Positions 22,084 to 32,557 of a stretch of DNA of 64,000 nt are shown here, piece after piece; position 1 is the first letter of the stretch; the number at the start of each line of letters is the position of its first letter. The stretch covers positions 62,001-126,000 of the forward strand of contig NQMI01000120.1 in NCBI GenBank assembly GCA_002270565.1. Direction: 5' to 3'. The translations under genes and the position numbers were made by a program. The notes below the pieces were generated by a model. The model saw only the letters and a list, made by a program, of their open reading frames with translations, did no database searches and was not told the DNA's origin. The DNA is from Stenocarpella maydis (lineage: Eukaryota; Ascomycota; Sordariomycetes; Diaporthales; Diaporthaceae).

Positions 22084-22672
22084 TCAAGGGCGCCACAGCT
22101 TGAGTGCACCAGAGACCTTGGTCTTGGAGGCCATGGTCCAGAAGCAGAAGCTGAACATGCATTCCATGGTGTCCAGGACACGGAAACGTGGAACGTCCTC
22201 GGCCGTAGACGGGGATGGGGTACCAGACCAGCAAGCCCTTGTGGGTGATCTTGTAGCTGTTTTCAAGAGCCTCCAAGACTTTTCTGGGCATTTTTTTTCT
22301 GTAGGTCTTGGGGCGTTCATAGGCTTTCCAGCGCTGACGAACGCCCTCCGACTTCTTGGTTTCTGAGGCCCCGCCAATGTAGATAAGCGTTTGACAGCAC
22401 TTCTCGAGAACGAGGGCATATATACCCCAAAGGCCGAGATACTTCACATGTAATATTTTGAAGAAGGTGACGCTGGGGGGTTTTAGGGCAGTCATGACCT
22501 TAAAGAGGCCAAGGGCGAAGTTGAGTTTGGCGGCAGACGCGATCTCTGACGAGATGGCCGTATCGAAGAATACAGCAGCAAAGATGGGGTTTTTGCCGGT
22601 AGCGGAAACCCAGAGTCATTGACAGGTGAGGAAGACCACCAGCTCGAGGAGGGAAGCGACGTCGGCCGCCAT
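22084..22672 (-). pseudogene. GIY-YIG-like fungal protein, frameshifted
   Basis: Read on the minus strand from ATG 22672 (MAADVASLLELVVFL). One in-frame TGA lies at 22618-22616. The same frame continues LGLFKVMTALKPPSVTFF, VKYLGLWGIYALVL, LIYIGGASETKKSEGVRQRW and ITHKGLLVWYPIP. The body then jumps frame by one base near 22215 and continues AEDVPRFRVLDTMECMFSFC and WTMASKTKVSGALK, stopping at 22084. The IYIG-S/A-G...R..Y pattern followed by a K/HxGLLxWxPIP block and a membrane-like stretch is that of a large, poorly characterised ascomycete family with a GIY-YIG-like core. A stop plus a frameshift indicate a dead copy. The assignment rests on remembered family pattern. Confidence 0.5.
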
Positions 22673-24009
22673 GGCGGTGCTCAGGGTTGGTGCATTTAAC
22701 TGGGCCACGTGGGACAGTGGACGGCATTATTGGCAACGTATGCACCAACAGTGGCCGAGGTCTGGGGCTGGGCGAGGGGGAAGTTATTTGCGAAGTTCTG
22801 CACATGTTAGTATATATATAGAGGTATATGTATATATCAATCCGGAATGGGCTCTGATAGACTCACAGGCGCGGCCATTCTGGCCGGCTGCTCCTCTTCG
22901 TCCTTCTCTAGCGCTATGTGTAGGGGAGAACAGGACAAAATTTAGGCCGTGTATTGCTTTGAGTTGTGTTTGCTGTGCTTGTTATGTGTATCCAGCTGTT
23001 TATTTGGCCAGCCACTGAAATCGGGGATGTTCAGGACCGGTTGGAAGCGTCCCTACAGATGGGCCAGTCACCACACGGCATCTGCTGCGGTGGTGGTGGA
23101 GGAAGAGCCGGTCGTGCTGGGTGTACAGGCTCGAACCATTTCCCAGACGTTCAGTTGGGCTCGTCGTCGGTTGTCCGGGTCTGGGTTCCAAGAAACTCTG
23201 GTGCACCAAGGCAATGTAACAGAGAGTTAATGAGAGAAGAAGGGAAGAGCCAGAAAAGAGAAAAGGTAACTATGGAAGAAAAAAGAAAAAGGACTCGGAG
23301 GAATGGAACGCGAAGAGGGTGGCATTGTTTGTTTACATCTAAACATAGCACCTGCTGTCCTTGGAAATGGCGAACGCGAACAACAGCCCTCCGGTATCCG
23401 TGGGCCAGCACAACGCTCTTTCCGCATAAATTCTGACCGTCTCCATTGGAAAGGTGCGATTGCTTTCTTCAGGGACCAATATTTGGATTATTTCTTAGTC
23501 ACTCCGCGGCAGTGGCATACTCTGATATCAAGACCAGGCCCGACTTGCCTGAATCCCCGGAAAAGGAGTAATCGAGCACGAGGATCGGATATTAATGCTC
23601 AACTTACATCTAAGCATTACGTTTGACATATAATAAGTCTGGAAAGTTAAACCCATGGTGCCAGAGACAGACCTGTTGCAGGTGTGAGAGTTCTATACCA
23701 ACCGGATACTCCAAGGGCCTAGTCGCTGTTAATGAAGTGGTCACACCCGTTGTTCGTGATCCATTCCACGATTTGCAATAGTGTTATTCGTACTTGTAAA
23801 ATTCAATTCGTTGGCACAAAGAAAACACTCCAAGAGGCCGACGCATCAGAGTGGCTGCATCTAAAGGTCCTGCACATTGCCTGGTCATAACATGCATATC
23901 GAAATCGCTCCCTCCTATTCAACAATCAGCCGACTCCCCAATAGGTAGCTTGCCCTCATATCCATCTTTGAACCCATGACTCCCAAACTAATACCCCCCC
24001 CCCCAAGCC
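22673..24009. other. Intergenic, no gene recognised
   Basis: A tata/atat-rich patch near 22808-22840 and a poly-C run at 23995-24004 directly after the mgt1 stop side. Otherwise nothing recognisable. Confidence 0.4.
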
Positions 24010-24519
24010 TCACACAAACCGCCCAAAAGGCGTCCCCAACACCCTCCCAGCATCATCCATCCGCACCCCCTCCCCGCGCAGCAGCATCCTCTTCTCGTCC
24101 AGCGTGATGCCCTCGCCGTCCCGGGGCCACTGGCCCTTGAACCCGCCCAGCCCGCCGCCCGTCGCGACGCACCGGTGGCACGGCACGTCGGGGGCGAAGG
24201 GGTTGCGGCGCATGGCGTTGCCGACGGCGCGCGGCGAGGAGCCGAGGTGTTTTGCCATGAGGGCGTACGTCGTGACGTGGCCGCGGGGGACCTGGCAGAG
24301 CAGGGTGAGGACGCGCTTCTGGAAGGGGGTCTGGCCGCTCGATGCTATGCGGTCCAGCTGGGGCTGCATGTCCTCTGCCGTGGTTGTGGTGGAGCTGGTG
24401 CAAGGTGCAGATCGCTTGGCGGTGGTGTTGGCGCGGTAGGTCTTCTGGACCCTTGTGGTCTTTTTTGGCACCGGAAGGGGGCCGGTTTCTCGGACCTTGA
24501 GCTTTGTGGCGATGGCCAT
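24010..24519 (-). CDS. MGT1: O6-methylguanine-DNA methyltransferase
   Basis: A suicide DNA-repair enzyme that removes O6-alkyl groups from guanine by transfer to its own cysteine; nuclear. Single exon, 169 aa, start ATG 24519. The active-site motif is PCHR with Cys114 in DVPCHRCVATGG. The helix-turn-helix lies at about 80-105 (GHVTTYALMAKHLGSSPRAV), including the arginine finger of RAVG and NAMRRNP. The C-terminal LGGFKGQW and the Leu-rich tail fit the family. The N-terminal 50 residues (KKTTRVQKTYRANTTAKR) are basic and low in structure and may help nuclear import. They replace the fuller N-domain of longer homologues, as is common in fungi. No defect is seen. Confidence 0.93.
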   Translation of the reverse strand: MAIATKLKVRETGPLPVPKKTTRVQKTYRANTTAKRSAPCTSSTTTTAEDMQPQLDRIASSGQTPFQKRVLTLLCQVPRGHVTTYALMAKHLGSSPRAVGNAMRRNPFAPDVPCHRCVATGGGLGGFKGQWPRDGEGITLDEKRMLLRGEGVRMDDAGRVLGTPFGRFV

Positions 24520-25188
24520 GCCTGGCGGGGACTCTTGGCTGCACTTGCTGAATGCTTGCTCGGGGACGTTTGGCGAAGGCGTGCCGCGGGGGGTCTCAAG
24601 GAGGATTATGTTGGGCGGAAGAAAGGAGGCACTGGTAGGGCCCGGTGGTGTTTAAAATGCAGCGGCGGGCGCGGTACTCCAAGTGACTCTGCAGTGTGAA
24701 TCACGGCGGCATGTCGTCGCAAGGGCGCGTTCCAGGGATGCCTGTCGCGTTGCGCCGGCTTAGCTATCTTGGGCGCGGACGCCAGGTCAGCTGACCTCGC
24801 CCTGGGCCCCGCGCATGCATTAATCTCGAGCCTCTTACATACCCGGTGTTGCTCAACTGCACAGATTCACCTGGTGATTAATGGGGATACTCAAAAAGTT
24901 GTTGAAGGGGCGATTAAATCCCACTGTGGTCACATGCGGCGCTATGGAGCAGACCTAGAGGCACCAGAATTTATTTAGTTTATGAATCGCAACTGTGAGC
25001 TTTAGACACAGCAGCGGCGAGGTACTAGCTTATGGGGTTGGAAGGTTGATTGGACCGAGGTTTACATGCTGTCATATTTTGGCATCATAAGAAGCGGGTG
25101 GTAATGATCGAAAGTAACTGGGTGGCATGTTGGTCTATTTACAAGACTGGTGCTACCAAGAATAGTCTTGCCAGCGCCTGTTGGTGGC
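24520..25188. other. Intergenic
   Basis: This is the mgt1 promoter side. Nothing else is recognised. It may contain the eroded 3' part of the transposase that follows. Confidence 0.35.
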
Positions 25189-25663
25189 TCATACTTCATG
25201 CCCAACACGCCTGTGCCGTGGCTGAGTTTGGCGGAGACTTGGCTTAGGCGCTTTCCTCCTCCAGTTGACCCCCTTGAGTGCTCGGCTAATCGTGCTTATG
25301 GAAACGTGTAGATCGAAGGTTTCAAGCAACCACCTCTGCATCTCCTCTTGATAGAGGTCGCCTTTCTTCGCGAGGTGGCCAAGGAGGGCCTAAGTAGTAA
25401 GAGGGTGTGTTAGAGAGCGTAGATACCTGGGGGCTCGAATCACGTACGTTGCGGTGGAAGTCAGTCAGCCGTAGTCTATTATATGCTGACGGCGATTTGC
25501 CAGGCTTGACGATAGTACCAGTTATTCTATTCCTCCTCCTCAGCACGCGTATATATACCTCGGAACACTTCATGGCTTTGGCAATAGTTGCATCGTCGGC
25601 GTCGTTGATATCCAGCAGCCCCTTGATCGTAGTCAGCTGCAGCTGGGTGAGGCGGCGCGGCAT
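25189..25663 (-). mobile_element. Truncated Tc1/mariner-type transposase (DNA-binding region only)
   Basis: Two exons on the minus strand, 25663-25448 and 25389-25189, across a 58-nt intron (GTACGT, branch-like CTAAC, TTAG), join in frame to 138 aa. The N-terminus (MPRRLTQLQLTTIKGLL, DDATIAKAMKCSEVYIRVL) is a helix-turn-helix. The second part (EEMQRWLLETFDLHVSIS, then TISRALKGVNWRRKAPKPS) is the second HTH of fungal Tc1 transposases. The reading frame then diverges and stops, so the whole DDE catalytic region is missing. Base composition is like that of host genes and no RIP-like AT drift is seen, unlike the other mariner relic at 35.2-36.6 kb. It is either a recent fragment or a retained DNA-binding protein. 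Confidence 0.65.
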
Positions 25664-26501
25664 GGTGACGAAAACACCATATATGTATCGAATCGCGATG
25701 GTCGATTTATGTCGAACGATTAGCCTCACGGCGTGTCACGGCGTTACTATGAGTTGAGGAATGGGCGCGAGTAGTTTGATGTAGTGTAGATGGAATGTTG
25801 ATCTGTATGGCAAAAGGCTGAGTGTTGTTATGTACGCGTCACTAGCGCGGGTTTGATACTCTCGCTTGCAAGTCAGAATACATCTTCAGTGATACGTGGG
25901 ATCTTGGAACGTAAAGTCCGACTTCGGTGTAGCCCAATGCAAGTTCTCAGAGCCCAGATTTTATGTTGAAATTTCAATATTAGGTCTCTTGAAATATTGG
26001 AGCGATCGAGTGAGTCTTGGGATGAATTTCTGCGAGGAACCCTCCTACGGGAAGAACAGGGTTGGAATAATCTCACAATGGATGTCCTTCCCTAGGTTGA
26101 GCTGCTGTGTAGTGAACTAGCCAGGTATGTGTAGAATCCGGATGGGCCTCATCTCTATTGCCATTAGTTAGTACCTTGGTTACATAGATCCGGCTGAGCT
26201 TTGGTTTCTGAAGCAGGTATGGTGAGGTGAAGACGAAGAGCGAACCAGGCAGGTCCTGAGTGGGGCTGCCGAGCCTGGGTCCAGGGTTAGAGCGCCAGAA
26301 ATTGTCGCCGATGACAGCACCGGCGAGCAGTGACTGACTGACCCCTCCATAGACCCCGACCCTCTACTGTGTAATGTTCTGCTCGAGTAAGCCCACCCAT
26401 CTGCAATAACGCCACTGCTTCCTCCTTACCACCCCCACCTACCGACCACCCCCACCTACCGACCACTGCCCTCACATCCGGTACGGAATTGACGAGGGAT
26501 A
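25664..26501. promoter_or_regulatory. Intergenic upstream of rqc1
   Basis: No gene. The last 100 bp contain a direct repeat of a CACCCCCACCTACCGACCA-type word (near 26425-26465) just before the rqc1 start. Confidence 0.45.
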
Positions 26502-28727
26502 ATGTCGAGTCGTCAGCTGAAAAAGCTGCAGAAGCAGAAGGAGCTTCTCAGGCTGCAGGAGCTCGCCGGCAACGAAGATGAGGAATCGTCAGAAGAGGAG
26601 GTCGCGCCGCCCAAGGTCCGCACCAGCGCGTTCGCCGGATTCGCAGCACTAGGGGGCAACGATGACGAGGCAGACGAAGACAAGACGGGCGACGAAGGCG
26701 AGGGACAAGAGCAGGAGGCAGTAGAAGAGGAGGAAATCCCAAGGCCGGCGAAGAAGAACAAAAAGTCCAAGAAGAAAAAGAAGGCAAAGAAGGTCGAAAA
26801 TGCCCCACCAGAAGAGAAGGAAGGCAAGAGCAGGGGCGGGCTGGACGAGATCGATCTCGCCCTCAAGGAATTGAGCCTGAAGCCGCAGCCACAGACCACA
26901 GCAGGGAACGAGACAAACGCAAACTACGACGTCGACCTGGCACGCCTCCTGAGCGTGAGCTTCGACCACCTGAAGGTCATCAACGAGCTGCGGGCCATGT
27001 TTGGGCAGGAGACGATCGACTCGGTGCGCAGCCAGGAGGAGACGCAGGCGCGGGACGACCGGCGAAGGAACCAGCGGCGCGGGCACATCGACATCAACAT
27101 GGAGACGTACCTGAAGGGCAAGCCCGGCGAGAAGATCCCCGAGGTGGTGCTGAGAAAGAACCCCTTCATGCAGGGCAAGGACTTCTGGCCGCGGGCGTCT
27201 GCGGGCGGGCTCAGGATGGAGGCGGTGACGGACGAGAGGGTGGAGCCGACCGAGTACAAGTTCGCACACGACCGGAGCTACGGGCTGCTCGAGATGCAGT
27301 TCTACAGCCTCGTGGACATGATGGATCCGATGCGGATCGTACACTTTGTGCATGACAACCCGTACCATGTCAACTCGCTCGTGACGACGAACAAGGTGGC
27401 CATCAGGGACTCTAATGCGGCCCTCGCAGCGGACCTTTTGGAGCGGGCCTTGTTTACGTTCGGGCGGGTCACCTTGTCCTCGTTCAGGAAGAAGCTGGAG
27501 AGGGGTGTGGCCCGGATGGACTTTAGGCGGCCCGAGAACAGGCAGTTCTGGCTCGCCGGCTATCACTACATCAAGAGTCTCATGCAGAAGGGGACTTACA
27601 ACACGGCGCTAGAATGGACGAAACTCTTCCTCGCACTCTCGCCCAACGACGAATACGGCATGCTGAACTTCACCCACGTGCTTGCGGTCTACGCATACGA
27701 GTCGGAATGGCTCATTGAGCTCTGCAACTCGTCCTACTTCAACAGCGACGAGTATGACCTGCCGATGAAGGACTACTACAGACAGAGCTGCGTGCTTGCC
27801 AAGCTCCTGACCAACGATCGGGAGGGCGCTCTCAAGGACCTCGTCCACGGCATGGAGACACTACCGTGGCTGTACTCGTCGCTTTGCAGCGCGGTCAACA
27901 TCGACACACCAAAAGCGATCTGGGGCATCCAGCCGCGGGACGACGACGACGCGCTGTACACGGAGCTGTACATCCACATGGCCAAGGACCTGTGGAAGAA
28001 GGAGCGCGACGCGATCCCGCTGCTCAAGGAGGCGGGCGGCATGGCGAGGAAGCCCGACGTGGGTTCACTACCGCCGGCGCGCGAGGTGCCGCTGAGCATC
28101 GGGCGCTTCATCTACCTGGACAACACGCCGGAGCTGATGGGCCTCGTGCCGCCGGACATGCTGCACGCGTCACCCAACTTCGACTACGACCCGCTGCCGC
28201 CGGCCAAGGAGGACAACATCTTCTCCAACGAGTGGCAGGAGCACCCCTGGAGCCGGGCGGAGCACCCGGAGAGGTACACGCAGTCGGGCGGGATCGAGAA
28301 CCTGATGCGCGAGGCCCAGCGGGTGCTGCAGGAGCAGCGGGCGGCGCAGGGGCTGCCGGCGGAAGGGGGCGACGCAGCAGCTGGGCTGGGCGGCGCCGAG
28401 GGTACCGACATCGGGCCGGAGGAGCAAGGGCTGCTGGGCAGGCTGGCTGACATGCTGCTGCCGGTCTGGCTTGCGAGGGGGGGGCAGGACCAGGCGGACG
28501 ACGTGGCAACGATTCAGGACATGGTGAGGGAGCTGACGGGCGGGGAGAGGAACCCGTGGGCGGAGTGGCCGGAGGACGGTGATGACGATGACGATGGCGA
28601 TGACGACCTGCCCGACCTCATTCCAGGGGCGTTTCCCGAGGACTCGCCCGAGGTCCGCCCACGTGGCGGCCGAAACGACGACGATGACGACGACATACCA
28701 CCCCTGGAGCCGGCAGGGCGGGATTGA
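26502..28727 (+). CDS. RQC1: Ribosome quality control complex subunit 1 (Rqc1/TCF25)
   Basis: Single exon, 741 aa, start ATG 26502 (MSSRQLKKLQKQKELLRLQE). Rqc1/TCF25 works with the E3 ligase Ltn1, Rqc2 and Cdc48 on 60S subunits carrying stalled nascent chains and promotes their ubiquitin-dependent removal. Seen here are an N-terminal charged helix, an acidic segment, a Lys-rich stretch (KKNKKSKKKKKAKK, about 85-98), the conserved TCF25 core from about residue 140 (FDHLKVINELRAMFGQETID; YSLVDMMDPMRIVHFVHDNP; LLERALFTFGRVTLSSFRKK; FWLAGYHYIKSLMQKGTYN) and an acidic C-terminal tail with D/E runs (DDDDDGDDDLPDL). The core blocks are in family order and unbroken, so the gene looks functional. An Ala/Gly/Gln-rich segment (about 595-635) is a local low-complexity insertion. 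Confidence 0.93.
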   Translation: MSSRQLKKLQKQKELLRLQELAGNEDEESSEEEVAPPKVRTSAFAGFAALGGNDDEADEDKTGDEGEGQEQEAVEEEEIPRPAKKNKKSKKKKKAKKVENAPPEEKEGKSRGGLDEIDLALKELSLKPQPQTTAGNETNANYDVDLARLLSVSFDHLKVINELRAMFGQETIDSVRSQEETQARDDRRRNQRRGHIDINMETYLKGKPGEKIPEVVLRKNPFMQGKDFWPRASAGGLRMEAVTDERVEPTEYKFAHDRSYGLLEMQFYSLVDMMDPMRIVHFVHDNPYHVNSLVTTNKVAIRDSNAALAADLLERALFTFGRVTLSSFRKKLERGVARMDFRRPENRQFWLAGYHYIKSLMQKGTYNTALEWTKLFLALSPNDEYGMLNFTHVLAVYAYESEWLIELCNSSYFNSDEYDLPMKDYYRQSCVLAKLLTNDREGALKDLVHGMETLPWLYSSLCSAVNIDTPKAIWGIQPRDDDDALYTELYIHMAKDLWKKERDAIPLLKEAGGMARKPDVGSLPPAREVPLSIGRFIYLDNTPELMGLVPPDMLHASPNFDYDPLPPAKEDNIFSNEWQEHPWSRAEHPERYTQSGGIENLMREAQRVLQEQRAAQGLPAEGGDAAAGLGGAEGTDIGPEEQGLLGRLADMLLPVWLARGGQDQADDVATIQDMVRELTGGERNPWAEWPEDGDDDDDGDDDLPDLIPGAFPEDSPEVRPRGGRNDDDDDDIPPLEPAGRD

Positions 28728-29871
28728 AAAGTAGGAGGTAGATGATTATAACACGGGAAGAAATCCGAGATGTATCCCCTCACGAAAGCCAGATGGGTCA
28801 AGGCTGGAGGATTTCATGGTGCATACGTAGTACATGCACACATGGGAGGAGATGGATCGAGCTGTCGACTGCAGCCAGACGAGACGGGGATGGACGAGAA
28901 GCAGACTCGCAGACTCGCAGACTCGGAAGTCGGCAAGGCTAGTAAGGATCGGTCCTGCAAGGCACTGTGGGCCATTGGAGAATACATGTGCAATGCAGGA
29001 GAACCACCTGTATTACGTGGCTGGCGAGCACAAACCGATAGATAGTATAGATGCAGGAGGGACTCTTGTACTCCCGTACTCACTCAGACGCATGCATGCA
29101 GCCGGACACATGCACGAGATAACATATACCCAGCCAGCTTTCTCAGACTTGATACGTAGTTACGTGGCACTGTCTGTGTCCTTGAATACTTGCTCGTCAA
29201 GCGAGATTGCCCCCACAGACATCCTGACATCCTACCGCAGGTGAGCGAGGTTGAGGTTGACACCCTGACATGAGTTTCGAGACTGAGCATGTTTTACCCG
29301 CCTTTGATCCCCCCTGGCCGGGCGATGTGCCAGCAGCCGCCCGCCCCGCCGCCTCTGCAGGGTGGGGACGGTGGCAGCTCGCTCCTCTCACCTATTGTCT
29401 CGATGGCGTAATCTGGGCCGCTGGCAGGTGTGATGGTTTTACTTGAGGACATTTCTAATCAAGCGTGGTGCCCCTTCTATGCTGGCGACCCCTGGCGTCA
29501 GCGTCTCAGCTCAGACGGTGACAAAGCCACGTAGGTGAGAATATATATATAGCCTAAGTATGGGTACATAATCGAACGAGTCTCTCATTTGCACTATTCC
29601 GGCCCTCTCTGCATCGTCGAATTCTTGAAGATTGATAATCATCGAGTCAGGCGCAGTGACAACTTGTCCCACATCTGCGCACACACGGCACCTACCCCGC
29701 GACCCCACCAGCAGCTGCAGCCCCCCGCAGGACGACACTTCTCCCCTTTATTAACTTCGACACCTTCTCTTCCCGAAGACTCACGACCAACCGACCTACC
29801 AAGTCACACCCACACCCACACCCACACCCACACCCACACCCACACACGTCAACACAGACAGAATCATCACA
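28728..29871. promoter_or_regulatory. Intergenic and atx1 leader with (CCCACA)n tract
   Basis: No gene. A short gcagactc direct repeat occurs near 28900-28925, ATATATATAT lies near 29540, and a (CACACC)n tract at 29805-29847 sits in the atx1 leader, 25 bp before its start. Confidence 0.55.
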
Positions 29872-30161
29872 ATGGCCGACACACACACCTACAAGTTCAA
29901 CGTCGCAATGAGCTGCTCCGGCTGCTCCGGCGCCGTCGACAGGGTGCTCAAGAAGCTCGAGGGTAAGCCAGCCAGCCAGCCAGCCGTGTCCCGAGGTCGC
30001 AGTCAGGGTCCCGGTCCTTGATCCCTCCAGCCAGTGCCCAGTGCAGCGGACTCCCACCTATCTGCCCCACCTCCATCCTGCACAGAATGGGCAGAGGGCC
30101 AATGGGGGGACCAAGGGCCCAGGACATAACGACTCAGGGACACAGAACGCGCGCGCGCGCG

Positions 30162-30199
<38 letters not shown>

Positions 30200-30400
30200 A
30201 GCTAACCATACGGTCCCCTTCACAAAACAGGCGTCGAGTCGTACGAGGTCTCCCTCGAGAGCCAGACCGCCACCGTCGTGGCCAAGGACGACCTGACCTA
30301 CGACACGGTCCTCGCCACCATCGCCAAGACGGGCAAGAAGGTCAACTCGGGCGAGGCCGACGGCGTGGCCCAGAGCGTCGAGGTTGCCGCTGCTAACTGA
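29872..30400 (+). CDS. ATX1: Copper metallochaperone Atx1
   Basis: Two exons, 29872-29962 and 30231-30400, give 86 aa. Atx1 carries Cu(I) in the cytosol to the P-type ATPase Ccc2 in the Golgi. The copper motif MxCxxC is present as MSCSGC (residues 13-18), followed by the heavy-metal-associated fold (AVDRVLKKLEGVESYEVSLE; VVAKDDLTYDTVLATIAKTG) with the conserved Lys loop TGKKV. The C-terminal tail (GEADGVAQSVEVAAAN) is slightly longer than in yeast. The 268-nt intron (GTAAGC, branch GCTAAC, acceptor ACAG) carries a compound GC/AC/AG microsatellite close to its branch site. Both exons and splice junctions keep the domain intact. Confidence 0.95.
30149..30199 (+). repeat. Compound (GC)n(AC)n(AG)n microsatellite in the atx1 intron
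   Basis: A GC run, then an AC run, then an AG run, ending directly before the likely branch point GCTAAC (30201-30206) and about 30 nt before the acceptor. Confidence 0.9.
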
Positions 30401-32522
30401 AAAGAAAAAAGGGGGTGGGGTGTGTGATTTGATGGGCGTACGGACACGCTGTTGAGGAAAGCGGACTTGGCGGCCTGGAGCATGGGGGCGGGATGTACGA
30501 CCGTACGTTCTTGGGTACACTGGGTTGGCGATATGGATTATCGGCACCGGAACAGCCGCGCAATGAGCGGCGCGAGGGAGGCTGGAGAGCACTGCGGGGG
30601 AGGTCAAGAACAAGAAAAGAAGACTTGATAATGACAACAGCCGGTCATATTCCTTTCTGGGCCCAGACCCTCCTACCTGGATACAATTCCTCCTTGACCG
30701 CGAAGACACGTATGATACAGACGTTTCCACTTAACACGATGCATCCTCGCAGGGAGGCCTTCCCCAGGTATCTTCTGCCCACGGCGGCGACGACACGGCG
30801 GGCAGGGGTCGAGACCGCCCTCGAGGCCGACGAGGTCGGGTCTCTCTGCTGGCGCCACGGGGATGGCTTCACGGCCACGGCACGCCACTGCTGCAAGGCA
30901 CCTCCTGGGGGCGACGAGACCACCGGTGGCAACATGTGCCGGGCGTGCGCGGAACGACCAACGCGTGCGTGTGGTCGTTAGAGCGCTGCCCATTGGAGCG
31001 CATCGTGGCGGTATACAGCCCAGCGACGTAGACGTGTGTCTCCTCGGCGCCGCAGCCATGGCAGTTGCCTGGATGGCGAGATGGTTGCTGCCCCCGAGCC
31101 CATATATCCTCACAGCACGCCGGGCCAAGCCGGACCGATCCCGTAGGCGGCGAGCCCCCTACTTGCGCGCGACTTGGGATGATTCCAGCCCGGCGGCGAG
31201 CTGTGATATGTTCTGCTTACTTACGTATCTACCGGTTTCGATCGGCCCACGTGGCACCCGACCTTGTTTCGACGACGCCGGTATCCCTTCCGGCCAGGTC
31301 TACAAGCCCGCAAGCGATCCAATGACGACGGCACAGAGGAAGCCGGACAGGCTTGGGCTTTACAAGTAGCCGCCGGTGCCGGGGGCGTGGCAAAGGCACG
31401 TAGGAACGTGTGAGGACAACGCGACGCGCCGCCTCTCACGACGTACGTAAACTAGATTGCCAGCTCCTAGGGCCGATCATGTGCGGCGCAAGTGGGTGTT
31501 GATCCCGAGGCGAGCCCGAGGATGTGCGCGCGGGTGATCGACACGGGACGCCAAGCAATGGCGATTCTGATAGCCCTAGTAGGCAGAGGGAATGAGGGGA
31601 AACAAGCCAAACCATGTACAGGTAGAAGAGGCGAGAGGCACACGGAGTCTCACAACACCGTCAGGAGGGGCGGCGAATCAGAAGTCGGACCCGGCATCGC
31701 CAACCCGTCCCAAACCCGCCACTCCGTCGGCGCCTGCTTGCCTCGGGCCCGGGCCGCCCGGGGAGGACGCGCGAGGCCCGGAGGAAAGGAGGGAGGGAGG
31801 TGGGCTCTGAACCCCCCCCCTTCAACACGTTTCTTGCTTTCCCTAAGCGGTCCTCGCGGTTGGGCCGGGGAAGGGTAGGAAAGTGGGTTGGTTATTTGAG
31901 CACTTGAGCTGTTGTGTGGCCGCCCTCAATGTCCGGACTCGATCACTGCCTCCACCAACAAGGGCGGAGACGAGAGTCCAAACCACCGCCCCCCCCCCAC
32001 GGGACCGGCGCGAGCGATGATGCACCGCAACACCGCAACACTCCCGTCGTCGTCGTTGTCGTCGTCGTCGTCGTCACGTCCCTGCCTCCCAGCAGGTCAA
32101 TCAGGACGGGCGAGGGCGGGCGGGCGCAAAGCTGAGGCGGTGTGTGTCGACCGGGTTGTGACTGCTCATACGACACCACGCATCATCACCCTTGCCTCTC
32201 CCCCAACAGAGAGACTAAACGCGGACCGGCCTGGACGGGGCGCCGAGTATCCGCAAGTTAAAGTGGGCGTCTTTTTTTTCGGTTATTTTTGGTCATCAGC
32301 AGGCGCACCGACCACCCTCACCCTGCTCACCCACCAGCCTAAGCTGGCCTTCCACCAAGGCTTCTAGACTGCCGGGTGTCTGTCTGTCATTGTCAGGGCC
32401 CGCGTCTGTGCTGGCTGATATCTGTCGCAATATCTCGGAACCGATGATCTTAATCCTCCGCCAGAGCCACCCTCGGGTGCCCCGGGTGCCCCGGGTGCCC
32501 CGTGCAGCAAGAACCACCTCGT

Positions 32523-32557
<35 letters not shown>

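Noticed and set aside
30863..31369. 168-codon plus-strand frame and an overlapping 151-codon minus-strand frame
   Set aside because: Overlapping on both strands, Arg/Pro-rich, no conserved motif, no splice context.
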